The notes below the pieces were generated by a model, which searched no databases, had not been told where the DNA came from, and saw only the letters and a program-made list of their open reading frames with translations. From assembly GCF_036373705.1 (NCBI RefSeq), contig NC_089856.1, positions 8,116,501-8,180,500 on the forward strand: a stretch of 64,000 bases of DNA. Reading direction: 5' to 3'. The position numbers and the translations under genes are program-made. This document shows positions 47,201-58,429 of this stretch, piece after piece; within the stretch, counting starts at the first letter, position 1, and each line of letters starts with the position of its first letter. The DNA comes from Amia ocellicauda (lineage: Eukaryota > Chordata > Actinopteri > Amiiformes > Amiidae).

Positions 47201-50200
47201 CAAGCTACAAGGTAAAGCCTCACTTTGGCAATCATATTTGAGACAGAACTGGTATAAAGCGCCAATGTCTTGACGTGTCTTTGTGTGTTTCCTTGTCTTC
47301 ACAATTGTAGTCCGGTCATCGCTGTCCTGAGACTGGAGTTCAACAGCAATAACCCTGCTGCCAATGAAAGCCAGATCTATCAAGCCTTCACTGATTTCCT
47401 GGCTCCTTACACATCCCTGGGAATCTACCCAGTGAACGTCACCAAAATCACCTCTGACAGTACGTTCACCAGAAAATACTGTGAAAAGTGTCTCATTACA
47501 TGTTTTAGATCCCTTTCAGTGAGATGGTATCTTTTTAGAAACTAAGATGTGTCTTCAAACACAAAAACTATTGCTAGTGATCTGAAAGCTTACTTTAATA
47601 TTCTCAAAAATATTCCCCTACAGAACCCAAAGCTACAGAATACGCCATCACTGTGTACATCCTCATAAATGAGCTGAATGTTCCAGAAGGCTCCAGTTTG
47701 AACAACCTGACGTTCAGCGACATTCAAGACCCCATTGATGCCTTGGTGAGACTCTTACTGAGGAATGCACACTGACACTCAACTTACTTACCTAATCTGT
47801 AGAGGTGAACGGAAGACATCGCACACATCAAGTATTCCTTGGGAATAACTGTAGTATGGGATCCTTCTCCTGAATATTTCAGGAGTGAGCTTATAATGAC
47901 ATAACCTAATTACTTAGTGGCTTGAGATGAACAAAGATCACTGAGTTATTTCACATGATTTGTGTCTTATTGTGCTTCCAGTTTCAAGAAATCCTTTCGG
48001 AGCTCCTGGGAAGAAAGCAGACCAAGTTCCCGTCTGCCATATTCAGGCAAGTCACTTCCTAATGACTTCATCACTTCTTGACAACATGTAACCACAATAC
48101 CAAGTCCTGCAATTCCTTCAAAGTAAAGGACGATGAGCTTAGGGAGATCCTATACAAGTGAATTGACTCTGTCCCTCTTCCTCTTCTCTCCCTCTGATTC
48201 AACAGCCACGACAACAATACGGTCCAGGCTGTAGTGGTGTACCATTTCCAGGAAGCCGACATCCAGAGCCTGAGTGCTTTACTGACTGTGGTCCTGAACA
48301 TCACAGGACCAGACCAGGACATAACAGCCATTCTGAGCATCAATGGTCAGTTTAAGGGCTTTTACTGACTTATTGATTGGGTTCTTTAGAGATTGCCTCA
48401 TTGATGGGGCAATTCATTGAATGATTGTATCGTCACATGTCTTGTCTTGTTCATACATCCATGAAGATAAAGCTGGTCTTTAACTCTGGTCTGCTCAACG
48501 CTGAACCAAAAGTGGCGACAATGAATTGACTTCACATGTCTCCTTATTAATTTAAGGTCAACCTGATACAACAACTACAGCTCCAACTACAATAGCAGCT
48601 CCAACTACAATGGTAGATCAAGCTACAAGGTAAAGCCTCACTTTGGCAATCATATTTGAGACAGAACTGGTATTAAGCGCCAATGTCTTGACGTGTCTTT
48701 GTGTGTTTCCTTGTCTTCACAATTGTAGTCCGGTCATCGCTGTCCTGAGACTGGAGTTCAACAGCAATAACCCTGCTGCCAATGAAAGCCAGATCTATCA
48801 AGCCTTCACTGATTTCCTGGCTCCTTACACATCCCTGGGAATCTACCCAGTGAACGTCACCAAAATCACCTCTGACAGTACGTTCACCAGAAAATACTGT
48901 GAAAAGTGTCTCATTACATGTTTTAGATCCCTTTCAGTGAGATGGTATCTTTTTAGAAACTAAGATGTGTCTTCAAACACAAAAACTATTGCTAGTGATC
49001 TGAAAGCTTACTTTAATATTCTCAAAAATATTCCCCTACAGAACCCAAAGCTACAGAATACGCCATCACTGTGTACATCCTCATAAATGAGCTGAATGTT
49101 CCGGATGGCTCCAGTTTGAGCAACCAGACTTTCAGCGAGATTCAAGACCCCATTGATGCCCTGGTGAGACTCTTACTGAAGAATGCACACTGACACTCAA
49201 CTTACTTACCTAATCTGTAGAGGTGAACGGAAGACATCGCACACATCAAGTATTCCTTGGGAATTACTGTAGTATGGGATCCTTCTCCTGAATATTTCAG
49301 GAGTGAGCTTATAATGACATAACCAAATTACTGAGTGGCTTCAGATGAACAAAGATCACTGAGTTATTTCACATGATTTGTGTCTTATTGTGCTTCCAGT
49401 TTCAAGAAATCCTTTCGGAGCTCCTGGGAAGAAAGCAGACCAAGTTCCCCTCTGCCATATTCAGGCAAGTCACTTCCTAATGACTTCATCACTTCTTGAC
49501 AACATGTAACCACAATACCAAGTCCTGCAATTCCTTCAAAGTAAAGGACGATGAGCTTAGGGAAATCCTATACAAGTGAATTGACTATGTCCCTCTTCCT
49601 CTTCTCTCCCTCTGATTAAACAGCCACGACAACAATACGGTCCAGGCTGTAGTGGTGTACCATTTCCAGGAAGCCGACATCCAGAGCCTGAGTGCTTTAC
49701 TGACTGTGGTCCTGAACATCACAGGACCAGACCAGGACATAACAGCCATTCTGAGCATCAATGGTCAGTTTAAGGGCTTTTACTGACTTATTGATTGGGT
49801 TCTTTAGAGTATTGCTAATTGAAGGATATGTTCATTTAATTTGTGTGTTATCGGATTTCTTTCTTGTTTTGGGCAGTCTTAAAGAACATGGAACATGCAA
49901 CATTTTTTTACTTTACTTTTCTCTTTCTTAAAATGCAGCTCAACCTAATATGACAACTGCAGCTCCAGGTATAATTGCTGGTCCAACCACAACTGCTGCT
50001 CCAACCACAATTGCAACTCCAACTACAACTGCAGCTCCAACTTCAACTGCAGCTCCAACTACAACTGCAGCTCCAACCACAACTGCAGCTCCAACTTCAA
50101 CTGCAGCTCCAACTACAACTGCAGCTCCAACCACAACTGCAGCTCCAACTACAACTGCAGCTCCAACTACAAGGTAAACTACCCCTCACCAATCATATTT

Positions 50201-52062
50201 GAGACTGAACAGACTGTAAGCTCCAATGTTTTGACATCTCTCTATGTGATTCCTTGTCTTCACTGCTTTTTAAATGTATTGACGCCTCACTGTGTGGTTC
50301 CTCTTGCTGACATCTTGTTTCTCTCACTCTTTCTCTTTGCCTCCATGCAGGATTGGACAAGTTAACGTGACAATCCGCCTTGAGTTCAACACTTCCAAGA
50401 CAGTCCCAAGCAAGGAGGAAGTGATGAAGATTGCGAATGATCTGTACCTGTACCGCTTTAGGACTAAGAGGGCATTGTCCCTGGATTACACTGAAATCAG
50501 CTATGAAAGTATGCATCCCTCCTTGTCTCTCTTTCTTCCCAACATCCACAAACAAACTGTCCCTCTCCATTGTAAATGTTGATCTGCTGGATCCTATCTA
50601 CAGCATCAGTCCTTTTGTACAATATCTTTTCAGCTATGAGGGGAAGAAAAAACAAGAACAAGAGTTTATTTGTATTTTTTAATATAGCACTGGGGTGTTA
50701 AAGAGATGGAAATTGTAAGTTTAGGAATTAAAGGAATGAAATTGCATTCTTCTCATATTTTTAATTTCTTACCATACCATAAATGGCTAACCTTGGTCTG
50801 TCTCTGTCTCACATCTCTCTTCTCCATCTCTCCATCTCCCCATCTCTCTCTCTCTCTGTTTCTCAGAAATGTCTGACACAGCCTTTGCCATTATCATGCT
50901 CTTCCACACAAGTGATGTGATCATCAGTGATTCAATAGAGTTCAACAATGAGACGTACACAGAGATCGATAAGGCCGTGAATGACCTGGTGAGATACTGA
51001 GATAAAGAACAGTACATACAGAAACATGTCCCAGATAAAGTACTGAGGCTAAGATCAATTCTGTGTTTTATTTATTTGTTTATTAGCAGATGTTTCCTTA
51101 CCCTGTGTGACTTTCAGCTGTCACAATTTGCTTATTGCTATCAAGGGCTTCCCTTTTTTTCCATTTAAAAGCAATTTCCTTTCCACTACTGATCTGGTCA
51201 AGTCTTTGCACCAAAGGACCAATTGTCCAGATTGTAACACTAAGAGCTACTTGTACTCCAGTAAAAATATGAAAACCAGCTTATACTTTGGGTCACAATG
51301 AGCATTGATACAGTGATGGAAATGTATAATTACTATAACTGTTACTACCTTCTGTTACAAGACCTTACAGAATAACAATCATTGTTCACACTGTAATACC
51401 AACAGTGACAGTACTCCAGCAATCAGTTATGATGATCCCTTAAATGAACTTGTGCTTCAGCAAAATTGTGGTAAAAAGCATTTGCTATGCTCTTCGAAAT
51501 ACATTTAAGATATGTTTATCCCCATTTCATCAATGAGAGACTTTCTTCTGAGTTTGATTGGATTGGATTAGCAGACCTGTAATTAGATGGTCTCATCTTG
51601 GTGAATAGGGGTGAACACAATCTTCACAATATTTAATGAACATCGCAAATGCATTTTACCCCAAATCTTGCACTAATGTTGATAACGATATTGAAATTAT
51701 TTGAGTGTGTTCATTATCTCAATTAATTCTGTTTTTTTATTGTTGTTTCTTCCAGCTCAGAACCATGCTTTCAAACTCACAGGCCCCACCTTTTCATCTT
51801 CCTCTGAATTCCTTTAAGTGAGTCTTCCTCTGAGTTAACCATGCCTTAGCATTTCCTCAACAAACTAAGATCATGTGCCTTTTATTTTCCTTTCTTCCAA
51901 TCACCACATCTTTACTGAAAAAATAAAACTGAGACTCTCAGTCAGTCTTCAGTGTAGACCAAATTAAAACTTTGACTTCTCCTCAAGCTACAATTTAATC
52001 TAATTAAACCTCCATCTCCATCTCTCTCTGTAACCTAATCCGAAGTTTCGCCATAAAAAAAC

Positions 52063-52112
<50 letters not shown>

Positions 52113-53143
52113 TATGCAATTGTTTGAAGCTTCTATTTGACGTAATATTGTTTAAGATATATGGAATATGTTTTAAATATATGGGTTTATTTATTATTGG
52201 TTGAGGTTCGTAATTTGTTATTTGCAAGGGTAGGTCAATTAATGATGTGTTAATTATGCAAGGGTAGGTTATGCAATTAATTTCCCTCCATCTCTGGAAG
52301 GTAGAAAGTCCAGATCCACAACTTCAAACAGTTCTGTAACGCAATGGTTCCATTTGGACTGTTTGTTCATGTAAACTGACTCTCTCTCTCTTTCTCACTA
52401 ATTCCATAGTGTCACATCAAACATAATCTATGCTAGTGTGGTGTACAAGTTCAAAGATGGAGATATTGCCAACCCCAGCACATTCCTGTCTGCGCTCTTG
52501 GAAGTCAGCGGTGAGTTTAGCAGCTACAGCAGCTCTGATGCCACCAGGGTTTTAAAATGAATCCACTTCTCAATATTTGCTCAAATTAAAAATCTTTCAC
52601 ATATTTGTTGACATAATCACACACATGGTTTATGCAGTTAGATGTCAACTACATTGTATCTACACTAAACAGGAGCTGCACTGTAATTACTCAGTACAAT
52701 GCCATGCAATGCATTACCGGGTGATTTCTAACCACAGTTACCACAGTGGGGAATAATCACAGCGATGTATGACAGTGTTTGTGCATGTGGCTTAATCACC
52801 GCCATGCTTTTAGACAAAGCCATGTGGTACATTTCAGTTTATCAGTAATGTAAACGACCATGTGAGAATGTGCACTGAACTTGTGCTGTCTCTCCATTCA
52901 CAGACAAAGGTAGCCTGACCCTAATCTCCACCACACCACCTTCACCTGTCCTGCTGCCCGTAGTGACACCCACCCCTGGCAGCAGAGATCCTGGCATCTG
53001 GGGTATCGCCATTGCTGTCCCCATCGGGGTTGTCCTCATCCTGCTACCTTGCTGGATCGCGCTCTGTGTAAGTGTCACAGGAGCAGTGTGGGCTGTGTGT
53101 AGTCTCTCTCTTTCTCCCTGTATTAGTGCTGTGTTCGGAGCAG

Positions 53144-53182
<39 letters not shown>

Positions 53183-53369
53183 CACAGTCAGGAGCAGTGT
53201 CTCTCTCTCATTCTTTATCTGTATTGGAGTGCTGTGTCAGTGAGCAATGCCTCTCTCTCTTTCCGTATTACAGTGTGTGCTGTGTGGCTGCTGTGCGGGA
53301 CTCAGGAGGAGATGGCAGCGAAGGCGATCCTATCCAGTGCAATACACTACCAGAAACGGCCTGTTCTAA
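41983..53369 (+). CDS. Mucin gene 2: complete multi-cassette SEA-like transmembrane mucin
   Basis: Exons: 41983-42022, 42214-42256, 42717-42829, 43253-43315, 43524-43592 and 44008-44248; four cassettes (44475-50173); 50351-50508, 50867-50988, 51756-51817, 52410-52510, 52904-53067 and 53274-53369. The coding length is 3,630 nt, or 1,209 residues plus stop, divisible by three. The start is chosen because it opens a clean signal peptide (MKVGVIVWIVLLAAFLIFTT) spread over two exons. Then come an RWKR dibasic site, Thr/Pro-rich exons, four 183-236-residue SEA-like cassettes, a membrane-proximal SEA-like module, a TM helix and a Cys/Arg-rich tail. It is a type I cell-surface mucin by inference, likely barrier or adhesion related. 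It is a sister of gene 1; similarity covers introns too. Confidence 0.8.
43800..43965 (+). pseudogene. Decayed mucin PTS exon in a gene 2 intron
   Basis: Between exons 43524-43592 and 44008-44248 the + strand reads ACT/ACA/GCT/CCC-rich codons (TTTAPTTNRATAF-like) typical of the mucin linker exons. It has an in-frame TAA at about 43850, and I see no intact donor. It looks like a lost Thr/Pro exon. Confidence 0.5.
44475..45793 (+). repeat. Gene 2 cassette 1
   Basis: Exons A 44475-44623, B 44788-44909, C 45146-45210, D 45370-45509 and E 45721-45793. The sequon in B is NLT instead of NQT. GC donor after C. B ends GATGCCTTG, a variant shared with cassette 3 but not 2 or 4. Confidence 0.8.
45893..47211 (+). 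repeat. Gene 2 cassette 2
   Basis: Exons A 45893-46041, B 46206-46327, C 46564-46628, D 46788-46927 and E 47139-47211. B contains GGATGGCTCCAGTTTGAGC, a variant shared with cassette 4. Confidence 0.8.
47311..48629 (+). repeat. Gene 2 cassette 3
   Basis: Exons A 47311-47459, B 47624-47745, C 47982-48046, D 48206-48345 and E 48557-48629. It is nearly the same as cassette 1, 2,836 bp upstream, including intron variants such as CTTAGTGGCTTGAG. Confidence 0.8.
48729..50173 (+). repeat. Gene 2 cassette 4 with expanded PTS exon
   Basis: Exons A 48729-48877, B 49042-49163, C 49400-49464, D 49624-49763 and E 49939-50173. Exon E (235 nt, about 78 codons) is the TAAPTT-repeat exon; it is shorter than its gene 1 counterpart (271 nt). 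Its first codon uses GCT after an ATGCAG acceptor. Confidence 0.78.
50351..53369 (+). other. Gene 2 membrane-proximal module, TM helix and tail exons
   Basis: Exons 50351-50508, 50867-50988, 51756-51817, 52410-52510, 52904-53067 and 53274-53369. The protein is almost identical to that of gene 1, including the TM helix and CVLCGCC/RRRWQRRR tail. Differences are small (IGQVN for IVQVN; TSDVI for TSNVI). Introns match apart from an (AT)n expansion at about 52062-52106 and small indels. Confidence 0.78.
52062..52106. repeat. (TA)n microsatellite in a gene 2 intron
   Basis: About 20 TA units where gene 1 has only a short AT-rich stretch at the matching place (about 10496). Confidence 0.9.
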
Positions 53370-53561
53370 ACAGGTAAGACAGTGGACAAGTCTAAAACTG
53401 AGTGAAATATTGTATGACAAGAGGCATACCCTAAACCTGCCTCAAGGTGCCCAGATGTGAGATTAGTAATCCTGTGAGACAAGAGACATCGGAGTGATGC
53501 CACTAAAATGTTTTGTATTAAGCTAACACACATTCTTTTGCTATTTCCGCTTTCTGTACAG

Positions 53562-53683
53562 GATGTCTGGATCCCAAGCAACTCCCAAACAACTGTCCAA
53601 GACATTTCTCCACCAAAAGCCCTACTGCAAAATGCAAGAAACACCGGAAGTATGTGATGGTGTGACAACTATGATAGAATAAA
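53562..53683 (+). other. Gene 2 3' UTR exon with candidate poly(A) signal
   Basis: The acceptor TGTACAG precedes 53562; AATAAA lies at 53678-53683, the same layout as gene 1. A (TA)n tract follows at about 53697-53721. Confidence 0.4.
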
Positions 53684-54159
53684 AAAAAAAATTGTATATA
53701 TATTATATATATATATATATAATCATAAACATTTCTCATAAATATCCAACTGAACTACAATTTCCAATCACCCATCCCAGTATCAACTCTCTCATGAACA
53801 GTGCTGGTATTTGATGGTGTTGCTTTAGGTTGCACACGGTGACACTTTCAGTCTCACTGAGATTCCTGTTTGCTTTAAAACTGAGTGTTCACTTTATCAC
53901 TGTGAAATCCACAGATATCTAACAGAAAATGTAAAGCTGTATCCTTGAAAAAACATGAAGAATTTTTAATGAATGTCATTCAGTTCCTCTTACTGAGCTG
54001 TTCTAGATTTCTTATTTTAAAATTGTATTGTTGTTATTATTAGCAGTAGTAGTTGTGTTATTTATTATTAAGAGTATTATCCATCTCAGGTAGTGGACTT
54101 TGTTAAATGAGTTTAAAACTATGTAACTGCATAGCTGGGCCCTGCAGGAATATTATTAT

Positions 54160-54400
54160 TTAATTATTTATTATATCAATGCAAAGATATTATGATATGT
54201 GTTTGAAATGCATTTATTTATTATACCAATGTAATGATTTGCTGATATGTGGTTAAAATGCATTTATTTATTATACCAATGTAATGATATGCTGATATGT
54301 GGTTGAAATGCATTTATTATACCAATGTAATGATATGCTGATATGTGGTTGAAATGCATTTATGAATTATACCAATGTAATGATTTGCTGATATTTTAAA
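54160..54400. repeat. Minisatellite of about 50-55 bp units, 4-5 copies
   Basis: Units contain TTGAAATGCATTTATT, ATTATACCAATGTAATGAT and TGCTGATATGTGG. The equivalent spot beside gene 1 (13730-13815) has about two units, so the array length changed after the gene duplication. Confidence 0.8.
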
Positions 54401-54569
54401 TGCACCTATTATATTATGAAATACACAATGAATGCACTATTACCATGTCAGTTTTCTTGCACTAGGAATCTTTCCCATCCCATTCTGGTGTCTGTAGGAA
54501 TGATTCCTGTGATTGAATTGTGAGACTTAGTTTCAGCCAACATTGTTTCGCGGTGAGTGAAATTTAGAT

Positions 54570-54894
54570 GGTGGCACAGTGGTGCGGTTCCTAGCACTAC
54601 CACTCCACGGGTCCTGGGTTTGAGTCTCAGCTTGGGGTGGAGTTTGCATGTTCTCCCCGTGTCTGTGTGGGTTTCCTCCAGGCACTCCGGTTTCCTCCCA
54701 CCGTCCAAAGACATGCAGGTTAGGTTAATTGGCCACACTAAATTGCCCTGTAGGGGTGCGTGTATGTGTGTGTGTATGCCCAGCGATGGCCAGGCATCCT
54801 GTTCTGTGTGTATTCCTGCCTCACGGCCTATGCCTGCTGGGATTGGCTCTGGCTTCCTCACCAGGACAAGTGGTTTTGAAAATGGATGGATGGA
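54570..54894 (+). mobile_element. SINE-like retroposon with 12-bp target duplication
   Basis: The insert is flanked by TGAAATTTAGAT at 54558-54569 and 54895-54906. The homologous flank of gene 1 (about 13990) has one such site and no insert. The 5' part carries Pol III-like boxes: TGGCACAGTGG (A) and GGTTTGAGTCT (B). The 3' end is a short GGAT repeat. These features fit a tRNA-derived SINE or similar retroposon, widespread in fish. Confidence 0.75.
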
Positions 54895-54906
54895 TGAAAT
54901 TTAGAT

Positions 54907-55440
54907 TATTAGATTATTGTTCACACAGATTTAAACAGAATTAAAACCAAAAATAGTAATAAGTAATAAGAATAGTAATTCTCATAAGAATCAACAGGTT
55001 TCCTTGTCTAAACACATAGCACTTAACCCTATTCCTGGGTAATCCTCTGATCCTATTGTCCTACTGTAATGTTATATATATTGAAGTGCTAGTGACTATC
55101 ATGTGCTTGTATTGGGACTGACATTGGGGTACACGTCTGCCTAGGCAATTTACATTTCTTGGTGAAAAACAACACTACAAAGAATCCTCCAAAAAATATT
55201 TAAAATAAAGTAACCACCAAAATGACCTAAAAATGATTGCTACAATAGAGGAGAATTCTCCAATTCTTCAGAATACCTGGCAATTTAATGAGAAATACAC
55301 AAATAGAACAGAATGATATACTATATCATACTTGGACCAAAATCACAATTGAGAGATACATCAATTAAACTAATTTATAAATGGTTACCTTATATGTAGA
55401 GCTATAACATATACAGTAGATTGATGTCAACATGTAAATG
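54907..55440. other. Gene 2 3' flank, homologous to 14.0-14.5 kb
   Basis: Matches the flank of gene 1 until about 55410 (for example GAGAGATACATCAATTAAA), marking the visible right limit of the duplicated segment. Confidence 0.6.
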
Positions 55441-55448
55441 TTATAATA

Positions 55449-55590
55449 CATGTTATTATTATCACTTATCCAGGGCAACTTACATTTGTACCCATTTATA
55501 CAGCTGGGCATTTTACTGGAGCAATCTAAGTGAAGTACCTTGCTCAAGGGAACCTTCCAGTCATGAGTCCAGAGCCCTCTCCACTACTCC
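55449..55590. mobile_element. SINE/LINE-type dispersed repeat fragment
   Basis: CACTTATCCAGGGCAACTTA at the start resembles the L2-type 3' tail. The rest (CAGCTGGGCATTTTACTGGA, then AAGTACCTTGCTCAAGGG and TCATGAGTCCAGAGCCCT) is a familiar fish dispersed-repeat consensus. It is truncated and its family was not resolved. Confidence 0.55.
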
Positions 55591-55599
55591 ACAGTATTA

Positions 55600-57690
55600 T
55601 TATTGGTAATGCTTTACATGGCCCAATTTAATATGAAATAGATATTCAATTGATAATCTATTAACTTTCAACTAACTGCTAAATAAATATCAATTGAATG
55701 TTAATGTAATATCTCTCTATATCAAAAAGCTTTTTAGTGTTATCGGCCTCAGACAATGTGTCCAAGACAGGCTGATATAAAAAAAGAGAAGCAGACAAGT
55801 ATCAGCATGTAGATTTCGCAGTTTATTTTCTGAAGTTTTCTCTTTTTGTTCAATTATGCTAAATTAATCAATAACCATGTAATTTAATCAGGTCACATTC
55901 AAGAAGTTATCAAAAAAAAACAAAATATACAGATCACAAAACAAAAGTGCAATACATTCTCTTTGGCCTATTTCCCTGTTCTGAAATTTTCTCTTTACCC
56001 TTTATGAATTTACAAAGCTACAATAAAAACATTGGAATTACACTTTAAATCAATTAAATCAATAACAGTTTTACTTATTTCAATATATTAACAATTACAA
56101 TGTGCCTTCACATTCGTCAGTCACACAGGAAGGATTTGAACTCTGATCTCCCACATATTAATTAAACTCCACATACTCAGTGAGCCAAAAGTGATAGAAT
56201 TTTTTTTTTCAGCTTGTTAATAGCAGTCTGGGGAAGGCTTGCGCTTCCTGCCAGTCTGCTTACTGCCTGCCAACGCACTTGCTAGGCTACCAGACTAGCC
56301 ACATATCTCCAATCATAGACTAAACCACTGGCGCAGAGAGGGCTCCTCACACAGACCATGTTTCTAATTGTTTACATGGGTGCTGCCATTTTACATACCC
56401 CTCGCACTAGTACAATGCACATTTTACTTGAACACAGACAATTTACCCTTAGCTAAACAGCTCAATGCTACCAGTAACATAAAAATTCTGTAATTTTACA
56501 TATATCTGGAAATATGACTGAGATTCTCTAATGATATACATGCATTCTTAACAGCATTTTACATTTTATCGCACCAAAACATGTTACATGTCACTTGAAA
56601 ACGCACAATAACCCTGTTCCAATCACAATGATGTGCTCCACTTGTTTATAGACATTACATCTTTCATGTGACATTATAGATAATGTATTTTGTGCAGTTT
56701 TACCAACCCGATAAGAAAAGAGAAGCAGACAAGTATTAACATGCAGATTATTTTCTGACATTTTCTTTTGCTGTGAAGTCTAGTTTCTTCACCTGCCCTC
56801 AGCACCAGCGCCAGTGGTTGCTACTGTACCTGCAAATAAAGGTATACTGTTGGGTATTAATTAATTAAAAACATAATTGGGTGCCTAATTATCTACTTTT
56901 CCATAAATACAGGTTTTCAGACCTCTACATCAGCAGTGCTTAATTTGTAAATTACACTTTTGTATTAGGTAGGTTTATATATTTATCCCATCTCCATGGT
57001 AGGAACAGCCGCAAGGCATTGTGGTTCAAAGTGAAAACGTTTTCCAGGTCAAGGTTTTTTCCAGAAGAAAACAGTGCAGTGCCTAAACATTAGCCTGTTG
57101 ATGTTTCTCTTCTATTCCACTTGCCATGAGGAGTAGTGAGAGTGATAATTTAGTTAGTCCCTCCAAATTCACTCGCCTTGAAATTAAGTGCTTATTAATG
57201 TTAACGAAGTAATTTGTTCACATTAGTATATTCAGACATTAAAAAAGACAAGCCAAAATATGAATTAATGCAGTAGTTAATTCATTCATTACCATTAACA
57301 AATTACTTTTCATGCCTTGTTGATGCATTGTTGCTGAATTGTTCATGTTAACTACCATATTAGTCTCACCTTCAAGAAATAAATGGCACAATCTGTGATT
57401 TTCAATTCAATATCTATTTAATATGAAATTGGGCCATGTAATCTAAAGCATACCAATATTTTAAAAAAATGTGTAATAATATAACTATTAATAACAGTTA
57501 ATACCATGTTAATATATTGTTTATAATGAATATCTAAAGTGTTTATGAAAATGTTGTGTCATTAGACACACACAAGCAAACACAGAGACACAAAGATGCA
57601 CATACATCTCTCCTTTTCCCCTCTTCGCATTCCCCATTCCATAATCAAACACAAATAACAGAATTAGCACAGGAAAGGTGCTCCTCCGTA
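55600..57690. other. No gene seen
   Basis: AT-rich intergenic sequence with scattered ATTAA-rich stretches; nothing coding supported on either strand. Confidence 0.5.
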
Positions 57691-57697
57691 GACCAAA

Positions 57698-57892
57698 TTG
57701 GCCATAGACAAAATGTATGCCCGACATCTTTGTCTGTTTAATGTCGTGGAAGGGGAAGGGTTTCACAGCTTGATGCAGGATTTAATTGACATCGGGGCCA
57801 AGTATGGGAGAGTTCCTATCAGTTACATTGTACCGGCACATCAATGTAATCAATCATGTATTCATGTTCCAACATACAGGTCAAGTGTATAA
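57698..57892 (+). pseudogene. Possible hAT-transposase (ZBED-like) fragment
   Basis: The 64-codon frame contains FNVVEGEGFHSLMQDLIDIG, which resembles the VVEGEGFxxLM motif that begins the core of hAT/ZBED proteins. Nothing further of a transposase follows, and no inverted repeats were found. Weak call. Confidence 0.35.
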
Positions 57893-57899
57893 AGACGCC

Positions 57900-58428
57900 A
57901 AGAGTGCACCATCAATGAGGAACTACAAAAGCTAATTTGTTTCTGTATTGTAACATGAATACATGATTAATTACATTGCTGTGTTAATCATTTGGTAGTA
58001 CATGTAGAGTGAATATAGACTTATTTTGCAAGTGATTTATGTGAATTGAGAAAGTGAAAGTGCCATAGAATTACAATTAATTTAAAATAATGTATTATGT
58101 ACTAATAGCTGGAGTGAGCAAGAGTGAGCACTCTGGAGAGTTCAGATGAGCTCGGGCTCCAGCACTGCCAGCTCCAGCTTCACTCTGGCTCCGGAGCAAA
58201 ACTAACAAAAACTGTCCAGCTCTGCTTTGGCTGAGGCCTCTGCAGCCAGTGCACGGCCAACCCTAGTCCGAAACCCGCATTTCACTTATTCTCTTTTAAA
58301 TAATTAAGACCAACGTTGCACTTAATGTTTGAGGTCTCATTTGGAAAAAAAGAGTGGAATGGGAAATGCAATTCAGCCTTAGCTATGTATTTTATGCTTG
58401 AAATAACATCTCACTTAAATAAATACAT
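57900..58428. other. No gene seen
   Basis: Non-coding. A short GCTCCAGC/GAGCTC-rich stretch at 58100-58260 stands out from its AT-rich surroundings but matches nothing I recognise. Confidence 0.45.
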
Positions 58429-58429
58429 T

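Noticed and set aside
27-50173. CRISPR-like periodicity
   Set aside because: The repeat unit is 1.4 kb with exons and introns in a eukaryotic genome; there are no short repeats with unique spacers.
54448-54944. Overlapping ORFs of 115-137 codons
   Set aside because: They lie across the SINE-like retroposon; Pol III boxes and target duplication explain the sequence better.
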